DNA of 32,597 bases. It comes from Bacteroidales bacterium (GTDB taxonomy: Bacteria > Bacteroidota > Bacteroidia > Bacteroidales > UBA932). Where the stretch lies: assembly GCA_016281435.1 (NCBI GenBank), contig JAEEIQ010000050.1:1-32597 (forward strand), written 5' to 3'. A program made the position numbers and the translations under genes. The notes below the pieces were generated by a model. It had not been told where the DNA came from. It worked only from the letters and a program-made list of their open reading frames with translations, and ran no database searches. Shown here one piece after another: positions 6,035-14,188 of this stretch; positions within the stretch are counted from its first letter, which is position 1, and the number at the start of each line of letters is the position of its first letter.

Positions 6035-7594
6035 ATGAAAAGAGTTTTCTTTGCCTTGACGCTGGCCGCATTGTGCGTCTGTCAGGGATCTTCGGCCCAG
6101 ATCAACCTGGGTAAACTCAAAAGCGCCGCGCAGAATGCGGTGAACAAGGCCGTGGGCAGCGCCACCCAGTCGGCAAATCCGCAGCAGGGCAGGATGGTGA
6201 ACGGCACTCAGGCGGGATCGTCCTCCATGACGGCCCCCGCCAACCCCGCTCCGTCAGCCGCAACTGCCTCGAAAACCTACTACGTAAGCGCCACCACAGG
6301 TTCCGGCCGGGCGGACGGGCTGTCCGCAGCCACAGCGATGAAGGACCTGCAGAAGGCCATAAACGCCGCTGAAGAGGGCGACGTCATCCTCGTAGCGGAA
6401 GGCAACTATCTCGGCGGCATGGGCTGCGGCTACCACGAAATCGGCCGCTTCGGCAACTCCGCCAACGACCGGGGCAAGTTCCTCAGCCTCTATGGAGGTT
6501 ATTCCACCGACTTCAGCGAAAGGGACGTCATAAAGCATGTCACCAAATTCCAGCCGACGGTCGAGCAATTCATCGCGCCGCTCTTCAACATCAACGCACG
6601 GAGGCCTTACGGCTACACCGGCCCGATGGGGAACGTGGTCGTGGACGGCTTCGTGTTCGACCTCGGAGAGAACAACCGCTACTGCGTTGCCAACGTGAAC
6701 GACGAGCGCACCGGCACCCCCAACGAGGGTGTGCTTACCGGCCGTTTCGTCGAGCCTGACGCCAGCCCGGGAGTACCCGTCATCGGCACCTCCAGCGGCG
6801 ACGAATACGGACTTCACCTCGACGTGGAAGGCAATGTGCGCATAGCCAACTGCATCTTCGTGAACTGCCGCGACTACGGCATCCAGGCCCTCATGGGCAA
6901 GGGCCACATCGAAATCTGCAACAACATCTTCATCTCCTGCCGCTACGCTTCCTGCCAGGTCAAGGGCAACGTGAGGGACGCCGACATCGAGCATGTCTCG
7001 CTCGACTTCCACCACAACACCGTCCTGTTCACATGGACCCGCAGCAAGGACTTCGAAGACATGGGCCAGGGCTTCCGCTTCATGAACGGCATCCGCACGA
7101 TCGACGTGCACAACAACATCTTCGGCTGCAACAGCAACTGCGGCGTGGAAAGGGTATTCTTCGAGAGCACCAAGGCGATGGAGGCCCTCAAGAAGAGCAA
7201 CCTCTACGACAACTACTTCTTTGCCAACAAGAGGGACTTCGAGACCGCGTCTTCCGGCGCGGCGACCATTTCCGTTTCGGCAGCCGGCATTGAAGACGTG
7301 GACGAGAGCCTGATCGGCCCCAGGTACGAAGGCAACAAGGAAATGCCCGAGAACGAAGGCTTCATCAACGCTATCGACAGGCCCTACCTTGAAGGCTTCC
7401 TCAGCCTCAAGATGATGCGCAGCCAGAGCTACAACCCCAACTCCGCCGCCAACCAGGTGAACCGGCTGTTCGGGATGAACCAGCAGGGAAGTGAGATTAT
7501 CCGCCCCAGCATGTACTGCAACAAGTACCCCTGGGAGAAGGCCAAGGACCTCTTCGGAAAGGTCCCCGGATACGGCGCGCAGCTGCCCCAATAG
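6035..7594 (+). CDS. Secreted right-handed beta-helix protein
   Basis: A 519-residue secreted protein. The signal peptide MKRVFFALTLAALCVCQGSSA ends before QINLGK (written in two parts: hydrophobic core FALTLAALCV, cleavage after GSSA). A low-complexity Ala/Ser/Gln/Pro linker (about 20-85) leads to TYYVSATTGSG, AMKDLQKAINAAEEGDVI and LVAEGNYLGG, the start of a DUF1565/pectate-lyase-like parallel beta-helix. Rungs with Asn ladders follow (VRIANCIFVNCRDYGIQ, IEICNNIFISCRYASCQ, IDVHNNIFGCNSNCG). Homologous folds include polysaccharide lyases and glycan-binding proteins, but I cannot find a recognisable lyase catalytic triad. No type IX sorting domain or lipobox is seen, so the protein is probably periplasmic or released. 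It converges on the NAGPA-type gene with a 10-base gap and no terminator between. Confidence 0.8.
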   Translation: MKRVFFALTLAALCVCQGSSAQINLGKLKSAAQNAVNKAVGSATQSANPQQGRMVNGTQAGSSSMTAPANPAPSAATASKTYYVSATTGSGRADGLSAATAMKDLQKAINAAEEGDVILVAEGNYLGGMGCGYHEIGRFGNSANDRGKFLSLYGGYSTDFSERDVIKHVTKFQPTVEQFIAPLFNINARRPYGYTGPMGNVVVDGFVFDLGENNRYCVANVNDERTGTPNEGVLTGRFVEPDASPGVPVIGTSSGDEYGLHLDVEGNVRIANCIFVNCRDYGIQALMGKGHIEICNNIFISCRYASCQVKGNVRDADIEHVSLDFHHNTVLFTWTRSKDFEDMGQGFRFMNGIRTIDVHNNIFGCNSNCGVERVFFESTKAMEALKKSNLYDNYFFANKRDFETASSGAATISVSAAGIEDVDESLIGPRYEGNKEMPENEGFINAIDRPYLEGFLSLKMMRSQSYNPNSAANQVNRLFGMNQQGSEIIRPSMYCNKYPWEKAKDLFGKVPGYGAQLPQ

Positions 7595-7604
7595 CGCGCG
7601 AAGC

Positions 7605-8555
7605 CTACTGGGTCTTCACGACGGCCCAGCCGTCGATGACGCTGCGCTGCGTCCCGTCGGAGGGAGAGTTGCGGATTTCAAACTGCTTCGACGAAGGGTT
7701 GCGGACCAGCATCTGCGAGGATCCGCCTCCGTCGAGATTGACGGCCCAGTATGCCCCGAGGGCTTTGAATATGCTGGACATGTCGTCGTAAAGCATGCCT
7801 TCTGAGACTCCCGTCTTCCTGCCGTCGACGACCATCATATATACATACTGGTCCTTGGTCACTGCGATGGCCGTCCTGGGTTCGCGCGCAGTGTAGGATT
7901 TGTTATCCACGGCTTTCCCTTCCTCAATGAGAATGACTCCGGAGCCGGTCAGCTCGGAGCAGGAAGACGCATAAGTACCGTAAGTATCCCTGTAGCCGAT
8001 AATCATCCTATCTGCCGTTCCCGCACTCCCGAGCAGTCCCACATAGCTCGCTCCCTGCTGCTTGTTTTCAGTATCGAATTCGGAACGCACGACCTCCCCG
8101 CCGCTATGGACGGGTCCGCGCGGCACTATGGTGGAAGTATTCCAGAAGTCGGCGTTCGTCATGGCGACGACCTGCGAGGACGAAGAATCCATGGCCCCGG
8201 CCATCAGGGTCAGGTTCTGCCTTTTCCAGCCGGAACTGACGGAGGTGGAGTTGTCCGGCAGGGCGACCTTCATGGTGATGTCTTCCCGGCGCAGGTCTAC
8301 GGTCAGGATGAACACCTTCTCCGGCTGCCCGGAGGTCAGGGTAAGGACGAAGTCGGTCTCCCGGACACCATCAGTTATATCCAGGGTGGAGGTGGATTTG
8401 ATTTCCTTGACGATTTCAGCGTCCTTCATGAGCGAGGCGACATTAGGAAGTACCCGCGTCGGATTGCCGCTGAACGGCGTTCTCGAGGCAGGCTGCGTCT
8501 CGCCGCAGGAAAGGACGATAAAAACGAGAAGGAACAACAGGATGTTCCTTCTCAT
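7605..8555 (-). CDS. Phosphodiester glycosidase (NAGPA/DUF2233) lipoprotein, copy 1
   Basis: A 316-residue lipoprotein (Cys17 after FIVLS). Residues about 75-315 form the NAGPA domain, homologous to the mammalian mannose-6-phosphate uncovering enzyme, which removes GlcNAc from a sugar phosphodiester. Family marks seen are VVAMTNADFWNTSTIVPRGP, REPRTAIAVTKD, VVDGRKTGVSEGM, AVNLDGGGSSQM and the closing VIDGWAVV. The GGGSS turn with its preceding Asp belongs to the active-site region. It is last in a four-gene operon, 4 bases after the 57-residue membrane protein, and about as long as copy 2 (10101-11114), to which it is clearly paralogous. The substrate is unknown; a surface or cell-envelope glycan with sugar-phosphate links is inferred. 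Confidence 0.88.
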   Translation of the reverse strand: MRRNILLFLLVFIVLSCGETQPASRTPFSGNPTRVLPNVASLMKDAEIVKEIKSTSTLDITDGVRETDFVLTLTSGQPEKVFILTVDLRREDITMKVALPDNSTSVSSGWKRQNLTLMAGAMDSSSSQVVAMTNADFWNTSTIVPRGPVHSGGEVVRSEFDTENKQQGASYVGLLGSAGTADRMIIGYRDTYGTYASSCSELTGSGVILIEEGKAVDNKSYTAREPRTAIAVTKDQYVYMMVVDGRKTGVSEGMLYDDMSSIFKALGAYWAVNLDGGGSSQMLVRNPSSKQFEIRNSPSDGTQRSVIDGWAVVKTQ

Positions 8556-8559
8556 GGGG

Positions 8560-8733
8560 TCAGACTTTCTTGCGGAGCCAGAAATAGTATACAGCGAATC
8601 CGATCCAGCTGGTGGCCAGGACGGCGATGCAGAGGATGATCTTCCAGAGAAGGTTCAGGGAGTTCTTCTTGAAGATGTCGAGCACGCACCATACGGCGGC
8701 CACGATACCGAGGATGTAAATGATTTTTCCCAT
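8560..8733 (-). CDS. Small membrane protein, PLDc_N-like
   Basis: A 57-residue protein with two membrane helices (about residues 4-19, IIYILGIVAAVWCVLD, and 31-52, ending GFAVYYFWLRKK). The pattern of a first helix, a short polar loop with KKNSLNLLWKI, then a second helix with a WIG-x-x-x-YYF close matches the PLDc_N (phospholipase D nuclease N-terminal) membrane module that occurs alone in many small proteins. The long upstream extension of the frame overlaps the preceding lipoprotein gene and is ignored; the ATG at 8733 lies 20 bases after that stop. It is the third gene of the envelope operon. No enzymatic residues are present. Confidence 0.75.
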   Translation of the reverse strand: MGKIIYILGIVAAVWCVLDIFKKNSLNLLWKIILCIAVLATSWIGFAVYYFWLRKKV

Positions 8734-8753
8734 AATAAAATGTATGAAATGAG

Positions 8754-10079
8754 TTATTTCTTGCCGTAAAGGTCGGGGTCTATGGTCTTGTCCTTCATAT
8801 ATGTATATACTCCGGAGGTGATGCCGGCGTCGAGTACAGCCTTGTAGAAGCGGGCCATGATGAGCAGGCAGCGCATGGAGCATATCATGCCCGTGAAGCC
8901 TTCAATTTCGAAGGAATGCAGGTACTGGAAATTGCCGACGTAGCCGAAGTCATTGGCCCTCTTGTACCACCAGGGCAGGAGCCGGAGCAGCAGGGGCATG
9001 GTCACGGGGTTCGTCGAGGAGAGATTCAGGGTGGCGTCCGCCTCATACCAGGGATAGGTCCATGCCTCCCAGGCGGAAGGGGAAGGGAGCATGGAGTCCA
9101 GCGTCGCTCCGTCCCCCGGAGTGTGGACCGGCGTACCTATCTCCACCTGCAGTTTCGAGGATCCTTCGACGGTGATGAGGTCGATGATGCCGCGTATCGC
9201 GAGCTCCCAAGCCTGGTAGAGCGTATACTTGTTGCCTCCGACCCTGACTATCGTGGCGGGAAGCTTGCTGTTGTCCGACTCGGCATAGCTCGAGACCGTC
9301 GGGATGAAGTGGACATTCTTGAAGGCGTTCGATCCGGAGTGCTTGCCATCGGCGTAAATCGTTCCCACATTGGCCTGCCAGACGTCGAGGACCTTGACGA
9401 AAGAGCGTGCGAAATCTCCGATGGAGACGGGGCCCTGCTCCGGATAGATACGGGTTTCGACTTGCTCGGGAAGCGCGTTTGAGGTGAAGTAGGCCTTGAG
9501 CGCTCGGGCTATGGTCACCGTGGCCCTGAGGGCTCCGTAATACGCGATGCCGTGCTCACGGACGAACATGACCGATTCGGGAACGCCCTGGCTCTTGCGC
9601 ATCATTGCAATCATCCTTGACGCGACATTGACGAGATCCTCGGTCTGGATCCCGACCGAAGGACCGTTCTTCAGCGGCATCGAAGCCTTGTCGTAGTCGT
9701 CATCATCGTCAAGATAGATTTCCTTGAAGGAAAGCACGTTGATATCGTCCTTGATGCCGGCGGCGATGTTCACGAGAGCCTTGCAGAATGCATATTGGTA
9801 CTGAGGGATAGTGAGTTCCTTTCCATCGACCGAAATCTTTGAAGGTACCGTGAAGTCTTCCTCCCATGCGGAATTGAATGCCTCGACCGCCGGAGCGAGG
9901 TCGGCCAGTTTCACCGTCCCGACGGAGGTGAAACCGGCATCCGGATCCACGGGCTTTTCTATTCCGGAGCCTTCCTGCCCCGGTTCCTTCCCGGGGCCGT
10001 CTTCAGGCTTTTCGCATCCGGCCAGTCCAAAAGAAGCGATCCCCAGCAGAAGGGCGGCTATTTTCCATGTCTTCTTCAT
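8754..10079 (-). CDS. Lipoprotein with pseudomurein-binding-repeat-like segments
   Basis: A 441-residue lipoprotein (Cys22 after FGLAG), followed by a Pro/Glu/Gly linker (about 23-48). The region from about 53 has the look of the PMBR family: a helix, a PSKISVDGKELTIPQYQYAF segment, then CKALVNI. This matches the pattern helix, LPxxVxVxGxxxxxxQFxYLL, AxxNI known from methanogen pseudomurein endopeptidases and archaeal surface proteins. Weaker copies appear later (LVNVASRMIAMMRKSQGVP; IARALKAYFTSNALPEQVE; FARSFVKVLDVWQANVG). No peptidase triad follows, so a binding role is inferred. It lies 21 bases after NAGPA copy 2 and 20 before the small membrane protein. The repeat assignment is by eye and needs a profile search. 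Confidence 0.6.
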   Translation of the reverse strand: MKKTWKIAALLLGIASFGLAGCEKPEDGPGKEPGQEGSGIEKPVDPDAGFTSVGTVKLADLAPAVEAFNSAWEEDFTVPSKISVDGKELTIPQYQYAFCKALVNIAAGIKDDINVLSFKEIYLDDDDDYDKASMPLKNGPSVGIQTEDLVNVASRMIAMMRKSQGVPESVMFVREHGIAYYGALRATVTIARALKAYFTSNALPEQVETRIYPEQGPVSIGDFARSFVKVLDVWQANVGTIYADGKHSGSNAFKNVHFIPTVSSYAESDNSKLPATIVRVGGNKYTLYQAWELAIRGIIDLITVEGSSKLQVEIGTPVHTPGDGATLDSMLPSPSAWEAWTYPWYEADATLNLSSTNPVTMPLLLRLLPWWYKRANDFGYVGNFQYLHSFEIEGFTGMICSMRCLLIMARFYKAVLDAGITSGVYTYMKDKTIDPDLYGKK

Positions 10080-10100
10080 GTGTCTTCTCGTATTTCGGGT

Positions 10101-11114
10101 TCACTTCTTCTTCATGACGGCCCAGCAGTCGACAAGGGGACGCTCGGAGCCGTCGGAAGGGTTGTTGCAGATGAAACGTTTCCCCGTCGCGGGGTCGCGG
10201 ACCAGCATCTGGGTCGATCCGCCGCCGTCCATGTTGACGGCCGCCTTGCAGCCGAGGGCGAGGAAGATGCTGCCCATGTCGTCCATGGTCATGCCTTCGG
10301 AGATACCCTCGTTGATCTCGCGCCCGTCCACACAGAGGAAGAAGACGTAGTTGTCGGACGTGTAGCCGGCGGCAGTGCGGGGATGCCTGTCCTCCTCCGT
10401 CCCGGTATCGTTATTGACGAAGGCGCCGTCCTTGACCAGGAGGAGGCCGGTGCCCGTGAGGTTGTTGTACAGACTACCCAGGGTGGCGTACTGGTCGGAG
10501 GCCGCAATCGCGACGCTGCCGCCCTTGGTGCTGCCGAAGTAGCTGACGCCCTGCTTCCCGGAGCTGAGAGGATTGAACTTGTCCCATATCACGGTGCCGT
10601 TGCTGTGGACGGGGCCGCGGGGAACGAAAGTGGATGTGTTCCAGAATGAGGCGTTGGTCATCGCGATGACTTCGCCTTCAGCTTCGAGGGAACTCGCCAT
10701 CTCGGTGAGGGTGGCCTGCGGCCATGCACCGGAGGGGACCGCGACGGACAGTCCGGGAGTCGCGACCCGGAGGTATATGCCGTCGGAGTAAGGGTCCACG
10801 GCGACTATGTTGAGCTTTTCGGGATGGTTCCTGGGCTTGGCGTCAAGGACGGAAGGGGCGATGGTGACGTTCATCGAAGTCCATACGACTCCGGGAGCGA
10901 GCGTGGTCGTCGTGCTCGCCGCGACGTCCAGCACCACCTTCGCGGTGCCGACAAGGGAATCGACCTTGGGGAAGGTCCTCTTCACCACAGGCTTCGAAGG
11001 CTTGGAAGGGGCGGGCTTATCCGTCCCCTTTTCTCCTTCCCCGCAGGATGCCGTGAGGAGGACGGCAAGGCAGGAGAGGAGCGCAAGCAGATACCTGGTC
11101 ATGCGGATTTTCAT
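10101..11114 (-). CDS. Phosphodiester glycosidase (NAGPA/DUF2233) lipoprotein, copy 2
   Basis: A 337-residue lipoprotein; from ATG 11114 the lipobox Cys is residue 24 (VLLTASC). An internal ATG at 11102 (MTRYLLALLS) is an alternative. The NAGPA domain (about 90-335) carries VIAMTNASFWNTSTFVPRGP, RHPRTAAGYTSD, LCVDGREINEGISEGMTMDD, AVNMDGGGSTQM and PLVDCWAVM, in step with copy 1 but clearly diverged. It heads the operon and has its own -7 box at 11137-11144, so it need not rely on aro transcription. The upstream TTG-initiated extension overlaps that promoter and is rejected. The enzyme is predicted to cleave a glycosyl-phosphate diester at the cell envelope. Confidence 0.88.
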   Translation of the reverse strand: MKIRMTRYLLALLSCLAVLLTASCGEGEKGTDKPAPSKPSKPVVKRTFPKVDSLVGTAKVVLDVAASTTTTLAPGVVWTSMNVTIAPSVLDAKPRNHPEKLNIVAVDPYSDGIYLRVATPGLSVAVPSGAWPQATLTEMASSLEAEGEVIAMTNASFWNTSTFVPRGPVHSNGTVIWDKFNPLSSGKQGVSYFGSTKGGSVAIAASDQYATLGSLYNNLTGTGLLLVKDGAFVNNDTGTEEDRHPRTAAGYTSDNYVFFLCVDGREINEGISEGMTMDDMGSIFLALGCKAAVNMDGGGSTQMLVRDPATGKRFICNNPSDGSERPLVDCWAVMKKK

Positions 11115-11136
11115 GTTTGTGCGGTTATAGTCTCCA

Positions 11137-11144
11137 CAAATATA
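11137..11144 (-). promoter_or_regulatory. -7 promoter element of the NAGPA/PMBR-like operon
   Basis: TATATTTG on the minus strand, 22 bases upstream of the ATG at 11114 and just after the aroDA stop. No TTG is found at -33 (TTCG at the expected place), but the -7 box is perfect. Confidence 0.6.
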
Positions 11145-11155
11145 ATAAAAGTGGC

Positions 11156-13141
11156 TCAATGTTCGAACGTTTCGAAGAACCCGGGGTATGACTTCGCCAC
11201 GCAGGCGACATCGTCGATAGTCACCGCGGAACCGGCGCCGAGCGCGGCCACGGTCAGGGCCATCACCATGCGGTGGTCGTGGGAAGAGGTAAACGAACCT
11301 CCGCGAAGGCGCAGTCCGGCAAGGTTCCGCCGGGTCAGGCTTTCTCCCTTCACGACCATCTCGTCGCCTTCAATCCGCACCGGTACGCCCATGCCCGCAA
11401 GCATGGCCCTGATGGCCTCGGCGCGGTTGCTTTCCTTCCCGGCGAGCCTCCCGACGCCGGCGATACGGCTCTCTCCCGGACAGAACGCGGCAAGCACGGC
11501 CACCGAAGGGAAGAGGTCCGGAGCATTGTTCAGGTCGAATTCGAAGGCCTCGAGCGGAGCCTTCCGGACGCTGACGATTCCGTCTTCTTCGAGCGTGGAC
11601 ACGCCGGCCCCGGCCTCGACGACGGCATCCAGGATGGTCAGGTCCGCCTGCAGGGAGTGCACGTCCATTCCGGACAGTTCGGCAGCTCCGAACACGGCTC
11701 CGGCCACGAGGAACGGGGCCGCGGCGCTCCAGTCGCGCTCAAGGTCGAAGTCCGCCGCCTTGTAACGCTGGCGTCCGCGGATACGGAAGGTGATTCCGGT
11801 GCATCCGGACCAGTCCTGCCGTTCGAGTTTTCCTGCATCCCCTTCCATCTCGCAATCTATCCTGACCCCGAAGCGGCGCAGCACGTCCACAGTGATGAAC
11901 ATGTAGGGTATGCTCTTCGGGTCGGTCACATAGAGGACGGACGGCTTATGACACAGGGGCAGGGCCATCAGGAGACCCGAAATCAGCTGCGAGCCTCCCC
12001 TTCCGGAGATCTCGGCCGTGCCGGGGATGAGTTTTCCGCTGACCTGCACGGGGATATGGCTGCCTTTCAGCACCACCCCGTATGCGGCCATTATCCCGCC
12101 CGCCCCGGGAAGGGGCCTTTCGAGCAGGGTCTTTTCGCCGGTGACGATGCATTCTCCGCTCCCGGCGGCCGCGATCACGGGTATCATGAGCCTGGCGAGA
12201 AGTCCGGACTCCCCGACATGGAGTTCACTGACGGGGGCCACGTTTCCGGCAGTGCCCGTCACCGACAGCGTGGTTCCGCGGCGCACGACCTTGGCCCCGA
12301 GGGCCCTGGCGACCTTGATCGCCGCTTCCGAGTCGTCGCATGGCGTGTAGCCGCGAAGCTTGCTCGTGCCCTCTGCGAGGGCGGCGGCGATGATGGCCCT
12401 CTGCGCGAAGCTTTTCGAGCAGGGCATCTCCAGATTGTTCCTGAAAAAGACCGGATTCTTGCCGTAAACGGCCTTGTGCATCTCTTCGAGGGCCCATTGG
12501 CCGGGGGCGACGGCATCTTCCGCCGACAGCGCCGCGTAGGTGTACGGAGCCCCTTTCTTCAAGCATTCGAGCCGGCTTCCGCGTCCAGCAGCCCCCATCC
12601 CGAAGGCTACGAGCCGGGAGGCTTCCACGGCGCAGCCGTTGCTCATGACCCCGCCGTAGAGTGCTTCCACACGTTCCGCGTCAGCGGCGGTCTTGCAGGT
12701 GGTCACGACCTTTGCTATGTCCGCTCCATAGCGGTAGCACCGCTCCACGACCTGCATGAGGTAGTCCCCGTCCGGAGTCCCGCCGAAATCGTGCCAGGAG
12801 CGGATAATGCGCGTATCGTTGTCATAGCACATTTTCCGGAAGGCCTTGCTTGCCGCGACCGGGGCTTCGAGTTCCAGGTCCGCAAAGGCTGCACCGGCTT
12901 CGATGGCAGTCTGCAGCCGCTTGAGAGCCTCGTCCTGCGCTTTCTCCCCGTATCTGGCCCGGAGTTCGGAAGCCCGGCAGGTCGCAATCAGCGGCTTTTC
13001 GCATTCGGAGAACAATTCGTCTATCTGGGCCCTTGTCAGGGGGCATCTGTCCAGCCGTATTTCGGCCATTTCGACGAAGACGTCCTGGAGGATGTCCAGT
13101 ATCTCTTCAAAGGTTTTTCCCTGTATGCTGGTGCAGATCAT
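11156..13141 (-). CDS. aroDA: Fused type I 3-dehydroquinate dehydratase / EPSP synthase
   Basis: A 661-residue fusion of two shikimate-pathway enzymes. Residues 1 to about 225 are type I dehydroquinate dehydratase: EIRLD with Glu27 and Arg29, the ATCRASE Arg, WHDFGGTP with catalytic His117, IAKVVTT with the Schiff-base Lys144, and the closing lid SRLECLKKGAPYTYAAL plus APGQ. Residues about 230-661 are 5-enolpyruvylshikimate-3-phosphate synthase: MPCSKSFAQR with Lys243, Ser244 and Arg248, GESGLLAR, GEKTLLERPLPG, GSQLISGLLMALP, NAPDLFP with the catalytic Asp, KESNRAEAI and AKSYPGFFE. The EPSPS half uses a GESG loop rather than the AAGT/NAGT loop I associate with Bacteroides AroA. The start is the ATG at 13141, overlapping the aroB stop as ATGA, so translation is coupled. 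The fusion catalyses steps 3 and 6 of the pathway; aroE and aroK are not in the window. Confidence 0.93.
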   Translation of the reverse strand: MICTSIQGKTFEEILDILQDVFVEMAEIRLDRCPLTRAQIDELFSECEKPLIATCRASELRARYGEKAQDEALKRLQTAIEAGAAFADLELEAPVAASKAFRKMCYDNDTRIIRSWHDFGGTPDGDYLMQVVERCYRYGADIAKVVTTCKTAADAERVEALYGGVMSNGCAVEASRLVAFGMGAAGRGSRLECLKKGAPYTYAALSAEDAVAPGQWALEEMHKAVYGKNPVFFRNNLEMPCSKSFAQRAIIAAALAEGTSKLRGYTPCDDSEAAIKVARALGAKVVRRGTTLSVTGTAGNVAPVSELHVGESGLLARLMIPVIAAAGSGECIVTGEKTLLERPLPGAGGIMAAYGVVLKGSHIPVQVSGKLIPGTAEISGRGGSQLISGLLMALPLCHKPSVLYVTDPKSIPYMFITVDVLRRFGVRIDCEMEGDAGKLERQDWSGCTGITFRIRGRQRYKAADFDLERDWSAAAPFLVAGAVFGAAELSGMDVHSLQADLTILDAVVEAGAGVSTLEEDGIVSVRKAPLEAFEFDLNNAPDLFPSVAVLAAFCPGESRIAGVGRLAGKESNRAEAIRAMLAGMGVPVRIEGDEMVVKGESLTRRNLAGLRLRGGSFTSSHDHRMVMALTVAALGAGSAVTIDDVACVAKSYPGFFETFEH

Positions 13142-14118
13142 ATCTTCTTTATTACCACGTCCCCTATTTTCCGGATCAGCACATAGTTGATCTTGCTGTC
13201 CTCGCTTTTCTTGTCCTTGTGCATCGCCGCTTCGAGCTCGCTCAGCGGGCAGGGCAGTTCCGTGGGAAGGCCCACAGCCTTGAAGTCCGCGGCCAGTTTG
13301 TCCGCCAGACCCGGGCTCGCGATCTTCAGGGCCTCGGATTTGCGGGCTGCCTGGATGATCCCTATCGCGACGGCTTCCCCGTGGGTGTGGAGGGGGACTC
13401 CGGCGCGACTCTGCTGGTACCATTCGATGGCATGTCCCCAAGTATGTCCCAGGTTCAGCACCCTCCTCAGGCCTTTTTCGCCCTCGTCCCTTCGGACTAT
13501 CCTGGCCTTGATCCTGGCCGCTTCGGCAATGAACGGCTTGAGTTCACCGGGATCCTTGCCGCGAGAAAGGACCTTGACCGCGAGCTCGTAGCGGCGGGCA
13601 TCCTTGATAATGAAGGTCTTCAGAAGCTCGGCCACCCCCGAATAGAATTCTTTCGAGGGAAGGGTTTTCAGCGTGTCCGTGGCGATATAGGTAAATTCGG
13701 GCTGGCGGATGACCCCGAGCATGTTCTTGTATCCTTCGAAGTTCACCCCGGTTTTTCCGCCGATCCCGGCGTCAACCTGCCCGAGAAGGGTCGTGGGCAC
13801 GTTGGCATAGCGCACCCCGCGCATGTATATGCTGCTGGCGAAGCCGACGACGTCGGTCGTCACTCCCCCTCCGACAGCGAGTACGAGCGCATTCCTGTCG
13901 GCCCCTTTTTCGAGCAGCCAGCGGCAGATGACGAGCACCTTGTCCATGTTCTTCGAGCTCTCCGACGCATCGATGGCCAGCGTGGGGATACCCGTGCTTA
14001 TCTTGCGGGCGTAATCGGACACATTCCGGTCGCAGACCATGTAGACCTGCTTGTAGGGCAGAAGGAGCAATTTCAGCGCAGTGAATCCCGTTCCGCTCTT
14101 GATCTTGATCTTATTCAT
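13138..14118 (-). CDS. aroB: 3-dehydroquinate synthase
   Basis: A 326-residue NAD- and metal-dependent enzyme converting DAHP to 3-dehydroquinate, step 2 of the shikimate pathway. Seen are the NAD-binding region VLAVGGGVTTDVVGFASSIY, PTTLLGQVDAGIGGKTGVNF, GVAELLKT with a metal-binding Glu, LNLGHTWGHAIE and the metal-binding His in THGEAVAIG. It is slightly shorter than the usual 350 residues at the N-terminus. The frame runs on upstream across the tRNA gene on the opposite strand; the ATG at 14118 is chosen because MNKIKIKSG fits the family start. A TATCTTCG box at 14127-14134 on the minus strand may be its -7 element, one mismatch from consensus, back to back with the tRNA promoter. aroB and aroDA form a two-gene operon. 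Confidence 0.95.
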   Translation of the reverse strand: MNKIKIKSGTGFTALKLLLLPYKQVYMVCDRNVSDYARKISTGIPTLAIDASESSKNMDKVLVICRWLLEKGADRNALVLAVGGGVTTDVVGFASSIYMRGVRYANVPTTLLGQVDAGIGGKTGVNFEGYKNMLGVIRQPEFTYIATDTLKTLPSKEFYSGVAELLKTFIIKDARRYELAVKVLSRGKDPGELKPFIAEAARIKARIVRRDEGEKGLRRVLNLGHTWGHAIEWYQQSRAGVPLHTHGEAVAIGIIQAARKSEALKIASPGLADKLAADFKAVGLPTELPCPLSELEAAMHKDKKSEDSKINYVLIRKIGDVVIKKI

Positions 14119-14144
14119 ACGGGAAACGAAGATAACGCAAAAAT

Positions 14145-14174
14145 TTGACAAATACTGAAAAATCCCTACCTTTG
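14145..14174 (+). promoter_or_regulatory. promoter of the tRNA-Leu gene
   Basis: TTG at 14145-14147 (TTTG from 14144), a 19-base spacer and TACCTTTG at 14167-14174 form a perfect Bacteroidetes vegetative promoter. Transcription would begin about 8 bases before the mature tRNA. Confidence 0.85.
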
Positions 14175-14188
14175 CAACTCGTGCGCAA

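Noticed and set aside
6254..7591. 445-codon open frame on the minus strand opposite the beta-helix gene
   Set aside because: Val/Ala/Glu-rich composition typical of a shadow frame; the plus strand has a promoter, signal peptide and beta-helix rungs.
11273..13186. 637-codon open frame on the plus strand opposite aroDA
   Set aside because: The opposite strand encodes two enzymes with all catalytic motifs; the antisense product has no recognisable motif or start signal.
13142..13441. 100-codon N-terminal extension of the AroDA fusion
   Set aside because: It overlaps aroB, is Arg/Gly/Pro-rich, and the ATGA overlap at 13138-13141 gives a natural coupled start.
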